Below the pieces are notes generated by a model that was given only the letters and a program-made list of their open reading frames with translations, was not told the origin of the DNA and ran no database searches. Below, one piece after another: positions 1 through 8,717 of a DNA stretch of 64,000 bases. Positions within the stretch are counted from its first letter, which is position 1, and each line of letters begins with the position of its first letter. This stretch comes from Bradyrhizobium barranii subsp. apii (lineage in GTDB: Bacteria > Pseudomonadota > Alphaproteobacteria > Rhizobiales > Xanthobacteraceae), in the NCBI RefSeq assembly GCF_011516635.5, contig NZ_CP096255.1:1426001-1490000 (forward strand). The letters are read 5' to 3'. The translations under genes were made by a program, and so were the position numbers.

Positions 1-273
1 GCATCAGCCTCATCGCCCAAGGGCCAGTCCTCTTGCGTCGCCGTTCCCCAGATCGTACGTGCGGGGACATAGGGACGTAGGGGCGGGCGGCGCAAGCGCA
101 TCTGCACCTTCGATCGCAACGAATTTTCGTCGCAGGTCGTGTTACGTCGCCCAAGGCCCCGCCCCCCTGACCGATCGGGTTGGATCAACGTAACCGGCAT
201 GAAGCCCCCACCTCGCCATCGTGAGGCTCGCCTGCGATACAGCCTGGCATGAGCTGATCGGCGGAGGTGCAAC
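1..273. other. Left flank, no gene recognised
   Basis: I see no convincing coding sequence, RNA gene or repeat here. The last 20 bases contain the GGAGG ribosome binding site of the following IS66 relic. Confidence 0.5.
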
Positions 274-520
274 GATGGCAAATACCATGCTTGATGCCAG
301 GCAGGAAGGTGATTCCTATCGTCGGGTCGAGGTGAGCACCGGACAGCGGCGGCGATGGACGGGCGAAGAGAAGGCCCGGATCGCAGCGGAGAGCTTCGAG
401 GAGGGGGCGAACATCTCCGAGGTGGCGCGGCGCAATGGCGTTGCCCGCGGGCTGCTCACGGTGTGGCGACAACCAAGCTCTCCGGGGTAATCGAGATCGA
501 GATGAAATCCAGCTTCGTGC
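274..520 (+). pseudogene. IS66-family tnpA relic
   Basis: The ATG at 274 follows a GGAGG site. The first ~65 residues have the IS66 TnpA (OrfA) pattern: a basic arm with RRRWTGEEKARI, then a helix-turn-helix region with NISEVARRNGVARGLLTVWR. The reading frame then ends early at 490. A TnpA-like tail (SGVIEIEM) follows in another frame at about 480-520, so an internal piece has been lost. TnpA is an accessory DNA-binding protein of IS66 elements. No tnpB, tnpC or terminal repeat adjoins it, so this is an inactive fragment. Confidence 0.7.
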
Positions 521-980
521 ACCGCGTCCTGAAAGCGATCACGTCGTGTACCTGGAGCCGGCTGTTCAGGTCGCTTTCGTCAAGTTCATTGAGCGTATCG
601 TGGAGGGCCGCAAATGACCGAGCGGCTGGCACGTTGATTGCGGAGGCGCAGCGGCTCACTGCGCTGAAGCGCGAGCAAATCGAGTTGGTCGTCGCCGAGA
701 CGGCCCGCAGCAGTGAAGCCATCGACCTCGCTGCTATCGACCACATGCACGACAACCCAGTGACGGACGACGACTGCGAAGTGATCGCGTTTGATCGCCA
801 TCGTCTTGCGCAACGTCTTCCGCTGCGGATACCGAACCTGGAAGCCGTGATCCTGCCCGCGGGGTCACCTCGAGCGAGTACTCGATCCTCCGCGCCGGGG
901 TCGCGCTCGCCATCGTCTCCTCGCTCGGCGGCACGCTGGGCGCGGCGTTTCAAAGCATCTCGGCGTACCTCAGGGGGGAG
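521..980. other. Unassigned decayed sequence
   Basis: Short coding-like stretches occur on the plus strand, for example a frame ending FVKFIERIVEGRK at 617 followed at once by a short MTERLAR frame. None can be assigned to a family. The region just before 981 is open in the frame of the next gene back to 795 but offers no start codon there. Confidence 0.4.
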
Positions 981-1346
981 ATGGAGAGCAAAGAGATCAT
1001 TCGACGGACGGCGACCGAGTTCATTGAGGCGGTTCGTGCCGGCCTCGTTCAATACATCGAAAAGCACATAGGAGCGTCCATTGATGGCCGTTCTTTGGTG
1101 AATACGAGGCGACGATATCCGATGCTCCCGTACGTGTCGTTCCGGCTTGAGGAGGACAGGGGCATGTCCGTCCCGCCAGAACGCCAAGCGCTACTAGCTG
1201 AGGTATGGACCATTCTCTCAGCCGCCCGCGATCTCGGAGATATCGTTACGCACTTGGTTGCGCGCCGCATTGTGGACGCTCACTTGACTGACCGTCAGCC
1301 CCGCATCACTTCGGATATCGAAGTGATTATGATGTACGTCCGTTGA
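981..1346 (+). CDS. Hypothetical protein, 121 aa
   Basis: I chose the ATG at 981 because a GGGGGAG site lies just before it. The product is a soluble, mixed charged protein of 121 residues with no motif I recognise. The frame stays open upstream to 795 and would add a hydrophobic stretch (RAGVALAIVSSLGG), but there is no usable start codon there, so the gene may be the 3' part of a longer, membrane-anchored ancestor. It stands alone between an IS66 relic and a decayed small-gene block. No function can be proposed. Confidence 0.45.
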   Translation: MESKEIIRRTATEFIEAVRAGLVQYIEKHIGASIDGRSLVNTRRRYPMLPYVSFRLEEDRGMSVPPERQALLAEVWTILSAARDLGDIVTHLVARRIVDAHLTDRQPRITSDIEVIMMYVR

Positions 1347-1527
1347 GCATATCAAGCTATTGAAGATTTGCGGGGCCGGCCACTGCGCCGGCTTTTCGTT
1401 TTGGTCGATCTCTTCGCTTTCGCTTATGGTCCGATCACTTGTGCCTTCTCTGTCGGTCCGGACGTGCAGCCGCCATGCTGTGCAAGCCGTATTAACGACA
1501 GATACGGCCGCGTCTGCGATGAGAATG

Positions 1528-1808
1528 CTATAGCTTCGAGAAGCTGGGTTGATGCTCATGTGCGCCTCCCCTCATCGGCAGACGAATAGCAGCCTCGAAG
1601 GCCAGTATAAATGTGGTCTGTCCATTGCACCAGCCTCCAGCGATCGTGAGCGCTGGCGTAGGAAGTGACTTTCCGTTTTCGAGGCCGTCTGGGCGGTAGT
1701 CAGTTCGAGCTTCGGGATCGCGGCAAGCACGACAGCTGTTGCGACCGTCCCTTGGGACCACTGTGTGAGTGCCTCAATGGCGTTCTTCAACGCCTCTTCA
1801 CGGGTCAT
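1528..1808 (-). pseudogene. Small-gene family A, frameshifted copy
   Basis: Starting at 1808 the product reads MTREEALKNAIEALTQWSQG, matching the intact relative at 18446-18123 (MSREEALEGAIAALGDWSGG). Near 1615 one base is missing compared with that relative, and the family's C-terminal part (FILAFEAAIR) continues in the next frame to about 1528. The intact member has ~107 residues, so the broken frames cover nearly the whole gene. Function is unknown. A hairpin element of the family described at 1855-1978 lies directly upstream. Confidence 0.6.
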
Positions 1809-1854
1809 AGCATGATCTCCACGCCGCGCCGCTAGGCCGATGCTACGGAAAGAC

Positions 1855-1978
1855 GCGCGAGCGGCTGGAGGAGCCGCTAGCGCTAGTTAAGGCTGCGCGG
1901 ACTTGGACATCTCACGGGGGTTGTGCAATAGTATGAGAATCCAAATCCAAACGTCTCTCAGCAACTCGCGTGCCAGAC
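1855..1978 (-). ncRNA. Hairpin element S1 (candidate sRNA or leader)
   Basis: On the minus strand a conserved box (GTCTGGCACGCGAGTTGCTG, 1978-1957) is followed after ~70 bases by a hairpin at 1883-1855 with 10 of 11 stem pairs, then GTCTTTCC. The same arrangement recurs five more times in the window. Here it lies just upstream of a family A gene. It could be a small RNA with its own terminator, a leader with an attenuator, or a plain DNA repeat. Confidence 0.4.
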
Positions 1979-2054
1979 AGTCAGGGAGGCGAAAAGCTGC
2001 ACAGCCTCTTCACGGGTCATGATCGACACGAAACGCGGCGCTAGGGCGATCAAT

Positions 2055-2175
2055 AAAAAGCGTGCGGACGGCGGAAGGAGCCGCCCGCACGAGTTGCTGG
2101 TGGAGACTTGGCCGTCTCACGAGGGTCATCAATAAGCAACCAAGCCAACAGGGCTCAGCAACTCGCGTGCCAGAC
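2055..2175 (-). ncRNA. Hairpin element S2 (candidate sRNA or leader)
   Basis: The box lies at 2175-2154, the hairpin at 2090-2062 (stem GTGCGGGCGGC with one mismatch) and a TTTTT run at 2059-2055 on the minus strand, so it looks like a good intrinsic terminator. Downstream at 2020 a short MTREEA frame starts, i.e. the beginning of another family A gene, which runs into the S1 box after 20 codons. This is the copy that best supports a transcribed RNA ending at the T run. Confidence 0.45.
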
Positions 2176-2309
2176 GGTCACGCTGCAGAGACGCAAAACG
2201 GCTTGCTTTCACACCTCGTGCAGACTGACTACCTGCACTGTGGTGGTAGCTTCCGGACGTACATGTCATGAACCGGACGCGACTGAACGAGATCAGACGT
2301 GCGGCGCTT

Positions 2310-2605
2310 TTAGTCACTTCTGGGGCGCGGGATGATTGGATCAACCTCGTCATCGTGTATAGCTATCAGCTCGCCGGGCTCCACGCCGAGCCTTTGCAAC
2401 TGCTCCTTTTCGATCGGCCAGTTAGCATTGCGGCCTTTGCGCCGCAGTCTTTCAGGGGCAGCTTCACGGCTTCCGCCGGATCGGTGACCGCAACCGCGTA
2501 AGTTACATGCCCGAAGTCTTCGTCGTCGTCGCTGTCTTTCTTGAAGATGGCGACAGTCACTATCCAACCATCCACCTTGCTGCCCTCGGGAGCAGCCCTC
2601 GTCAT
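2310..2605 (-). pseudogene. Small-gene family B, frameshifted copy
   Basis: From the ATG at 2605 the frame reads through DDEDFGHVTYAVAVTDPAEA and DCGAKAAML, then the homologous tail (PIEKEQLQRLGVEPGELIAI) continues in another frame to 2310. The relative at 19872-19598 carries the same motifs uninterrupted (DDEEFGHITCVGAVADPAEV, GVKPGELLIVHDDE). The two copies define a conserved protein of roughly 95 residues that I do not recognise. This copy has an intact N-terminus but a frameshift near 2440. It is one member of a duplicated block also containing family A and the hairpin elements. Confidence 0.55.
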
Positions 2606-2711
2606 GTGAAATCGGCTCGGACCGATGATCCTGCAAATTCGGAGCCATCGGGCGTGCATGCCGTCAACCGATCGCGGCTGCACGCAAACAAGAAACATAC
2701 CCAGACTAGCC

Positions 2712-2960
2712 TCAACGGCTCGCGGGAGGCAGGTAACGAGGCATGATGCGCATTGCGCACTCATTAACCTGTGCGTGGAACGCGTCGGCGGTGTCGCTGT
2801 TTCCGAAAAATATTCGACGGCGGTCACGGCCAAGAGCTTCGATACAAAATTCGCGCGCTTTGTGGATAGCTCCACGTTCCGCGTCAGTTAGTGCGCTTTG
2901 GGCATTCACAGACGAATCGGTCAGGAGGAGGAGCGCGGCGGCGATCAACGGTCGTTTCAT
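2712..2960 (-). CDS. Small secreted protein, 82 aa
   Basis: The product begins MKRPLIAAALLLLTDSSVNA-QS, a typical Sec signal peptide with cleavage probably after VNA-Q or close by. The mature ~60-residue part is charged and has two cysteines (REFCIEAL and VNECAMRI) that could form a disulphide in the periplasm. I see no ribosome binding site better than a weak one. It resembles many small rhizobial periplasmic proteins of unknown function. Coding capacity is supported mainly by the clear signal peptide. Confidence 0.5.
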   Translation of the reverse strand: MKRPLIAAALLLLTDSSVNAQSALTDAERGAIHKAREFCIEALGRDRRRIFFGNSDTADAFHAQVNECAMRIMPRYLPPASR

Positions 2961-3633
2961 ATCGGAGGCTCAACAAAGGCGCAGGCGAGATTGGTCCGGA
3001 ATACTAATCGAGCCATCCCTCGTTGTCGAATTCGGCCGGTCTTGATTAATCCGTATCATCCCGGGAACCTCCTCCACACGAGCCGGGAGTTGCGCTAGGC
3101 TCATAGCCCCAAGAGGAGGCGACTGGAAGTGCCGAGCGAGAAGCGGGTCAGTGTTGAAGAGCGGCCGGCAATCCTCCCGCGCCTTCGTCCCATACAGGCG
3201 TGACGCAAGGCGCGTTTCCAGCGTCTCCTAGCTGATCCTGACATCGCTCAGAATGATCCGGGGCGGTTCAAGTCCATCAAGGCGGCGCAGCACCACACGG
3301 CCGTCGGGATGCGCGCGGAAGCCATCCTGCGCAGGCTGATCGAGAGTTAAAGCGTGTCCGCCCGTTATCGGCCTCGCCACGATGTGAGAGCTTATTTTGA
3401 GGATGAAACCGGGGTGCTTCGCGATCACATCATCATCAGCGAGATGCGAGCATAATCAATGGCCGTGACAAACGAACAGATAAAGTCTGTTGCCGTGCTC
3501 GGGACCAAAGGTATTGAGTTGCAGCTATCGCTGGCGGACAAGACAGTGCAGGAAGTTCTCTATCAAATCTGGCCATTCGCTTATTGCTACGGAGTTACGA
3601 CCGCCGTCACTACTGCCTCGGCAGCGCCGACGA
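2961..3633. other. Unassigned, coding-like fragments
   Basis: Several short open stretches look like gene remains but none is complete: a plus-strand tail ending HTAVGMRAEAILRRLIES at about 3349, another ending DHIIISEMRA near 3454, and a short frame from ATG 3459 (MAVTNEQIKSVAVLGTKG) that loses sense after about 45 codons. I recognise no family. Confidence 0.35.
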
Positions 3634-3945
3634 TCATCCGGCTCGCGATGATGTGATAGATGTCGTTAAGCCAGACCGGCGCCGATTCCGCGATCGCGTC
3701 GCTATCAAAGTACTCTTGCGTGCAACGCGCTTGACCAAAACGCCTACGAATGGCGACAGGATCGCGATGATCACCGCCGACCCGGCAAGCACCGTCGGAA
3801 CCAATACTAGCGCTTCCGTGTTCTCCGCAAGATCTTTCATCATAAACGGCAGGACTGGCGATACAGAACCACTCCAAAAATCGTCATCCATGGGGCAGAT
3901 GTCAAAATCCATCCCTGCAGCGACCCCGCCTGTCTTGTCATACAT
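3634..3945 (-). CDS. Small membrane protein, 103 aa
   Basis: I chose the ATG at 3945 because AAGGGGAA precedes it closely. The first ~50 residues are acidic and soluble (MDFDICPMDDDFW). A strong hydrophobic segment follows (LVPTVLAGSAVIIAILSPFV, residues ~53-75), then a very basic tail (KRVARKS, RSRNRRRS), giving a predicted single-pass protein with the basic end in the cytoplasm. No family recognised. It stands alone and no operon partner is evident. Confidence 0.5.
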   Translation of the reverse strand: MYDKTGGVAAGMDFDICPMDDDFWSGSVSPVLPFMMKDLAENTEALVLVPTVLAGSAVIIAILSPFVGVLVKRVARKSTLIATRSRNRRRSGLTTSITSSRAG

Positions 3946-4234
3946 TTCCCCTTCTCGTGACATACTTGTTGTGGGCCGAAGTGAGTACGGAGTTTGCGTT
4001 CGGTCCACGGACGTGGCCCTGCCACCGCGGAATCGACGTCCGTCCCTTTCCAGCTGACTTCGCCTGCTTCCGATCAGACGGGCGTAGCCAGAAACGCGTA
4101 GCCTTCACGAAGAAGGCCCATCGAATGGTCCCGGCCAGCTCCGATTTGCGTTCTTCCCGGCAAATGGCGCATGCGATGTCGTATATGCGACTGACCCTTT
4201 GCTCGCGCCGACGGCAATAGGTCACGAGCGAAGT

Positions 4235-4500
4235 CTACAAGTCGTCGTTGCGATCCAGTTCCTGGGCAAGAACCAGTGCATCCTCGATTGCCATACCGCC
4301 GCCGGATGTCATTTGCGGCGTCAACGAATGGGCCGCGTCGCCCAATAGCACGACACGGCCACGGTGCCAGGGGGCTGGCATCATCAAGACATCAAATGGG
4401 CGATAGCTATGTAAATGAAATGGGCGGTAGCTTATGTGCTTGTCTTCGCCGATCACCTTGGCAGCCGCGACCAGTTCGGGCGCCGTAAAGGGGGCGAGCA
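4235..4500 (-). pseudogene. FAD-dependent monooxygenase, C-terminal relic
   Basis: The frame carries the flavin-binding motif of PHBH-type monooxygenases: RGRVVLLGDAAHSLTPQMTSG followed by GGMAIEDALVLAQEL, where the GD binds the FAD ribityl/phosphate region. Just before it the sequence SYRPFHLHSYRPFDVL shows a ~21-base tandem duplication. The frame stops with RNDDL shortly after the motif, whereas family members continue ~50-150 residues, and upstream the N-terminal FAD domain (GxGxxG) is missing. The gene is a truncated and scrambled remnant. Confidence 0.65.
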
Positions 4501-4739
4501 GTTTCGTGGGTCTCCGGTCGGCTGGAGACACACGAAAAAACCTTGTCGCGCGAACAGTGCTCGTGCTCCTGAGCTGACGTTCCGAGATTCGCTGAATTGG
4601 AAACACACGCCACCGCGCTTCGATGAGTCCTGCGGAGAAATGAAATTCGTAGTGACCGCCTTGACGTTCCGCCATACCATCGATGACCCATCGGCGTTTT
4701 CGATCGGCATCGAGCGTGGGTGCGTATCTGGGGCTCCAG

Positions 4740-4979
4740 CCCGATTAGCCGGACGGTGGGTATAGGTCTTAGTGCCATATGTCCACTCGTTTCTGAACCT
4801 GTGGTCATGGCCCTGAACTAGAACCTGAGCGTCGCGTCCTGCCTTTCCCTCCTTGTGGGCTGCGTCGACCGCGGCGCGGATCGCCTCTTCCTCAGTGGCG
4901 TAAGCGCCGGAGTGCTCACAATGAGCGCAACCCTCCACTGGCCTTCATGGCGCGTGACGAAGTACTGAACGCTTTCCAT
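4740..4979 (-). pseudogene. DUF2188 family protein, frameshifted
   Basis: The ATG at 4979 begins MESVQYFVTRHEGQWRV. After a frameshift near 4930 the typical DUF2188 body follows: YATEEEAIRAAVDAAHKEG, then DAQVLVQGHDHRFRNEWTYG. These short (~75 aa) proteins have an alpha/beta fold with a strand that ends in a Tyr-Gly motif; their role is unknown. The missing or extra base makes the gene unlikely to produce a full product unless it is a sequencing error. Confidence 0.6.
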
Positions 4980-5459
4980 AAAGCTTGGCTCCGGCATCGC
5001 CCCCGTGATCGATAGACGGGTCGTACTCTGCAAATCTGCCGCGGTCGCCTCAACTACCGTTTTGGTGGGCCCCCAAGGAGCAGTGCCTTGTAGTGATAGG
5101 GCTGGCCTGTTTGCTGTGACCGCGGAGACCAACTGCCGCGCCTTGGCCGCTTCCCTTATTACGAGAGCTGGAACGTAGCGGCTTCAATCGGCGAGATCGA
5201 GTATCGAGAGCGAGATGTCGCCTAGCTGCTAGCCAATCTTCTCGCTCTCTCTCGTTGGAGTCGAAGGCTGGATTGATGACGGATTGGGAGACGATCCATT
5301 TTTCCATTATGACCGTGATCCCAAGCTCTTTTTCCGTCTCCACCCTTGCTGCGTTGAGGGCTGCGACTGCTTGCGTTTGATCGACAACAAGCTCTCCGGT
5401 CCGGTTCTGATAGCGAACCCTTATTGCCAGCGACGATGCTGCCGACCTCGGTTGTGAAA

Positions 5460-6108
5460 CTATGCGATTTTTTGCGCCCAGCGACGCTTCAATCTCCACA
5501 CCGGCACGCGTTCCGCAACGGCTTCGGCATAGCGGTCTCGTGCAACAATCTGGCCTGGGAATGCGTACTTTCCCGCTTCGCGCAAGAGCTGCTCTAAGTG
5601 CGTCCGTTGACGAGGCGACTTGGTATTGAAATTCGAATGTAGCAGGCCGAGATTCTCGTGTCCTGGCGACCGCACCGTCGTTGGACACCGATCACGGTCT
5701 GCATCAGGCCTTTAATCTTCCAGGTAAATTGGCGCCAGCGCATGCGAGGCGGCGACCAGGCAAGCGGCGCTGCGAAGCCAAGCGATGGCGGGGTATCGAT
5801 CATTCAGATATCGAACCGCTCGGCGGCATCGGCGAGATTGCTGTCAGGGTCATGACGGCAGCAGCGTTGCCGCGATCGATATCCGTAAAGTCACTGTCGG
5901 CCGGCGCCAGCGTGATACCGTTGTTTTCACCAGCGACTCGGGTCGCCGGCTTGAAGAGATCGGCCGGCGAGATCGCCCCTGTATTCTGCTTGATCGTGTC
6001 GGTCGCGCTGCCCTGCGCGTCAACATCGATCATCAGACCCCGGTGGCCAGCTTCCGCCATGAACCAAGCCAGATGCACAGCAAGCGTCGTCTTGCCGACA
6101 CCCTTTTT
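5460..6108 (-). pseudogene. ParA-family ATPase, broken and 5'-truncated
   Basis: Read on the minus strand, pieces of a ParA/MinD-type partition ATPase occur in order in shifting frames: the deviant Walker A (KKGVGKTTLAVHLAWFMAEA, ~6110-6070), GLMIDVDAQGSATDTI, a motif DTPPSLGF at ~5790, and a C-terminal part with REAGKYAFPGQIVARDRYAE ending at 5460. An in-frame stop and several frameshifts separate them. The IS5-type element starting at 6109 cuts the gene exactly at Walker A, so the N-terminus is lost. A further coding-like but unassigned stretch follows at 5459-5190. ParA proteins segregate plasmids and some ICEs, so this may be debris of a mobile replicon. Confidence 0.7.
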
Positions 6109-7616
6109 AGTCGTCCGTGAAGAGCGGCTAAGCGATTGAGCTGGAATCGCATTTGTCGTTTTGGATTGTTAGGATTGCAGGGTTTTGATGCTTCGGACAT
6201 CGGAACCTTGCAGTTTCATTTTCGGGTTTCCGTCGAATCGCCAGTCATGATTCCGTCGTTGCGTCGGAGGTGGCGATGCGACCGAAGAAGCACAAGACGA
6301 CGGGATCGGGCGATCTGTTCCGGGCCAGGCTGGACCAGATCATCAATATGAAGCACGAGCTGGTTCAGCTCGCCGGCAAGGTCGATTGGGACTGGATCGA
6401 CGGCGAGATCGCGCCGCTCTATAGCGAGAACGGCCGGCCGGGCATCGCGACCCGCTTCATGATCGGGCTGCTGCTGCTCAAGCACATTTACGGCCTGTCC
6501 GACGAGGGGGAGCGTTGGGTCCACGACCCGTATTTCCAGTACTTCACCGGCGAAGAGTTCTTTCAGCACGCGTTCCCGCACGAGCGCTCGGACCTGAGCC
6601 ACTGGCGCAAGCGGCTCGGCGACAAGCTGGAGCTGTTGCTGGCCGAGAGCTTGCGGGTGGCGCACGAGGCCGGCGCGTTACGCAGCCAAGACCTCAAGCG
6701 GGTCACGGTCGATACCACCGTGCAGCCGAAGGCGATCACCTTCCCGACCGACGCCAAGCTGCTGCACGCGGCGATCAAGGGGCTCAACCGCCTGGCGAGG
6801 AAGCACGGGGTCAAGCTGCGGCAGTCCTATCTTCGCATTGCCAAGACCGCGGCAATGATGGCGGGACGCTACGCCCATGCCAAGCAATTCAAGCGTCATC
6901 ATCGGCAGCTGCGCAGCCGGCTGGGCCGGATCATCCGCGATATCCGCTGCAAGATCGAAGGTCAGGCTGTGCTCGAGAACGCGTTCGCCCTCTCGCTCAG
7001 CCGGGCCACGCAGATTCGCGCGCAGCAGCAGCGCCAGCGCGGCTGGAAGCTCTATTCCTTCCACGCCCCGGAGGTGGAATGCATCGGCAAGGGCAAAGCA
7101 GCCGCGCCTTACGAGTTCGGTGTCAAAGCCTCTATCGTCACCAACAACCGCCGGGCTCCCGGTGGCCTGTTCGTGCTGCACGCCAGGGCGCTACCCGATA
7201 ACCCGTACGACGGTCACACCTTGCGGGACGTCATCGACCGCACCGAGACACTCACCGGCTGCGCGATCGAGCGGGCCTATGTCGACAAGGGATATCGCGG
7301 CCACGACGCACAAAATCCCCGTCGCGTCTTCATCTCTGGCCAGAAGCGCGGCGTCTTCGGTGTCATCAAGCGCGAGCTGCGCCGCCGCTCCGCCATCGAA
7401 CCCATCATCGGACACCTGAAAGTCGATGGTTACCTCGGCCGCTGCTACCTCAAAGGCCGTGCCGGCGATGCGGCCAACGTCATCCTCTCCGCCGTCGGCT
7501 ATAACTTCCGCCGTATCCTCGCCTGGCTCAGGAAGCTCTTGCGCTTCATCCTGACCGTCCTTTGGCGCGCCTTCGCAACCCCAGTCGCCCTCAATCCCGC
7601 TTGTTAACGGACGACT
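6109..7616 (+). mobile_element. IS5-type insertion sequence, 1.5 kb
   Basis: Imperfect terminal inverted repeats are visible: AGTCGTCCGTGAAGAGCGG at 6109 and, on the other strand, AGTCGTCCGTTAACAAGCGG ending at 7616. They enclose a single long transposase gene. The element interrupts a parA-like gene on its left; I cannot find the parA N-terminus on the right, so a deletion followed or accompanied insertion. The element looks complete. Confidence 0.75.
6276..7607 (+). CDS. IS5-family transposase, 443 aa
   Basis: DDE transposase that cuts and joins the ends of its IS. The ATG at 6276 follows GGAGG by five bases. Family features in order are an N-terminal region with DWIDGEIAPLYSENGRPG, the HERSDLSHWRKRLG block, the first catalytic Asp in RVTVDTTVQPKAI (residue ~147), the second in RAYVDKGYRGHDAQ, and the Glu in the SAIEPIIGHLKVDG block near the C-terminus. 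The length is usual for the large IS5 subgroup. The frame is uninterrupted, so it is probably functional. Confidence 0.85.
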   Translation: MRPKKHKTTGSGDLFRARLDQIINMKHELVQLAGKVDWDWIDGEIAPLYSENGRPGIATRFMIGLLLLKHIYGLSDEGERWVHDPYFQYFTGEEFFQHAFPHERSDLSHWRKRLGDKLELLLAESLRVAHEAGALRSQDLKRVTVDTTVQPKAITFPTDAKLLHAAIKGLNRLARKHGVKLRQSYLRIAKTAAMMAGRYAHAKQFKRHHRQLRSRLGRIIRDIRCKIEGQAVLENAFALSLSRATQIRAQQQRQRGWKLYSFHAPEVECIGKGKAAAPYEFGVKASIVTNNRRAPGGLFVLHARALPDNPYDGHTLRDVIDRTETLTGCAIERAYVDKGYRGHDAQNPRRVFISGQKRGVFGVIKRELRRRSAIEPIIGHLKVDGYLGRCYLKGRAGDAANVILSAVGYNFRRILAWLRKLLRFILTVLWRAFATPVALNPAC

Positions 7617-7965
7617 TTTTATTGTTGATGACGATCGTGTTCATTGATGACTATTCCTTCCGATCGTGGCTCCTGCTGGCACGATCTCGATGAAACCGGC
7701 CTCTTCTGCGGATTCCGATGATCTCGCCCGGGTGTACCGATTTGATCTCGCCCAGGATTCCGAGATGATCTCGCCCACCATTCCGATTTGATGTCGCCCG
7801 GGGCGCGAGGCGTTCTGGCTGTCTGGTTTCTGGCATCGGCGAAGCCGCGTGGTCAATCTTGAATCGCGGCTCGAAGGACTTGTTTTTTGCTGCTCCTGCT
7901 GTGGGCATGTGGGCAACGCCCTTCGCGTCGTCCAAGCGCAGCGGCATGTCCACAGGGCCACGGGC

Positions 7966-8709
7966 TCAGGCCTTTCGGCCAGGCTTACGGGTTCGCCGCA
8001 GGCTCTCGCCGTTGAGATCGATCCGGTGGGCGTTATGGACCAGGCGGTCGAGAACGGCGTCGGCATAGGTGGGGTCGCCGATCAGCGCGTGCCATTGATC
8101 GACGGGAAGCTGGCTGGTGACGATGGTGGAGCGGTGGCCGTAGCGTTCCTCGAGGATCTCCAGGAGGTCGTGGCGGGCCGCGGCGTCGAGCGGCTCGAGA
8201 CCCCAGTCGTCGAGGATGAGGAGATCGACGCGGCCGAGCGCGCGCAGCAGGCGGGGGTGGCGGCCGTCACCGCGCGCCAAGGCCAGATCGCTGAACAGTC
8301 GCGGGACGCGCTGATAGAGCACGGAGCGATTGTCGCGGCAGGCTTTGTTGCCGAGCGCCGAGGCGAGCCAGCTCTTGCCGACGCCGGACGGGCCACAGAT
8401 CAAAAGATTGGCGTGGTCGTCGATCCATTGGCCTTCGACCAGCATCGTCAAGAGGCTGCGGTCGAGGCCGCGCGGGGTGCGATAGTCGATGTCCTCGATG
8501 CAGGCCTGCTGGCGCAGCTTGGCATATTGAAGCCGCTTCGACAGTCGCTTGTCGCGTCGCAGCGACGCTTCACGTTCGAGCAAGAGCGCAAGCCATTCGG
8601 CGTGACCGAGGCTGGCGGCCTCGCCGCCGGCTTCGATGTCGGCGAAGGCCTTGGCCATGCCGTGAAGGCCGAGTTGATGGAGCTGATCGAGGGGCGGATG
8701 GGTGAGCAA
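7966..8709 (-). CDS. istB: IS21 helper ATPase IstB, 247 aa
   Basis: IstB is the AAA+ ATPase that helps the IstA transposase choose and capture target DNA. The protein shows Walker A (ICGPSGVGKSWLASALG, residues ~105-121), Walker B (VDLLILDDWGLEPL) and the sensor region TIVTSQLPVDQWHALIGDP. The start at 8709 lies close behind the istA stop at 8718, as usual for this pair. Length and sequence suggest an intact gene. Confidence 0.9.
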   Translation of the reverse strand: MLTHPPLDQLHQLGLHGMAKAFADIEAGGEAASLGHAEWLALLLEREASLRRDKRLSKRLQYAKLRQQACIEDIDYRTPRGLDRSLLTMLVEGQWIDDHANLLICGPSGVGKSWLASALGNKACRDNRSVLYQRVPRLFSDLALARGDGRHPRLLRALGRVDLLILDDWGLEPLDAAARHDLLEILEERYGHRSTIVTSQLPVDQWHALIGDPTYADAVLDRLVHNAHRIDLNGESLRRTRKPGRKA

Positions 8710-8717
8710 GGCGTGAT

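Noticed and set aside
627..641. Perfect-looking sigma-54 promoter (TGGCAC-N5-TTGC)
   Set aside because: It lies in decayed sequence with no gene at a suitable distance and no NifA-type upstream site; one such match is not surprising in 64 kb.
1531..1550. tts-box-like sequence on the minus strand (CAGCTTCTCGAAGCT)
   Set aside because: It lacks one base of the spacing, is repeated at 18976 as part of the small-gene block, and no effector-like gene lies downstream.
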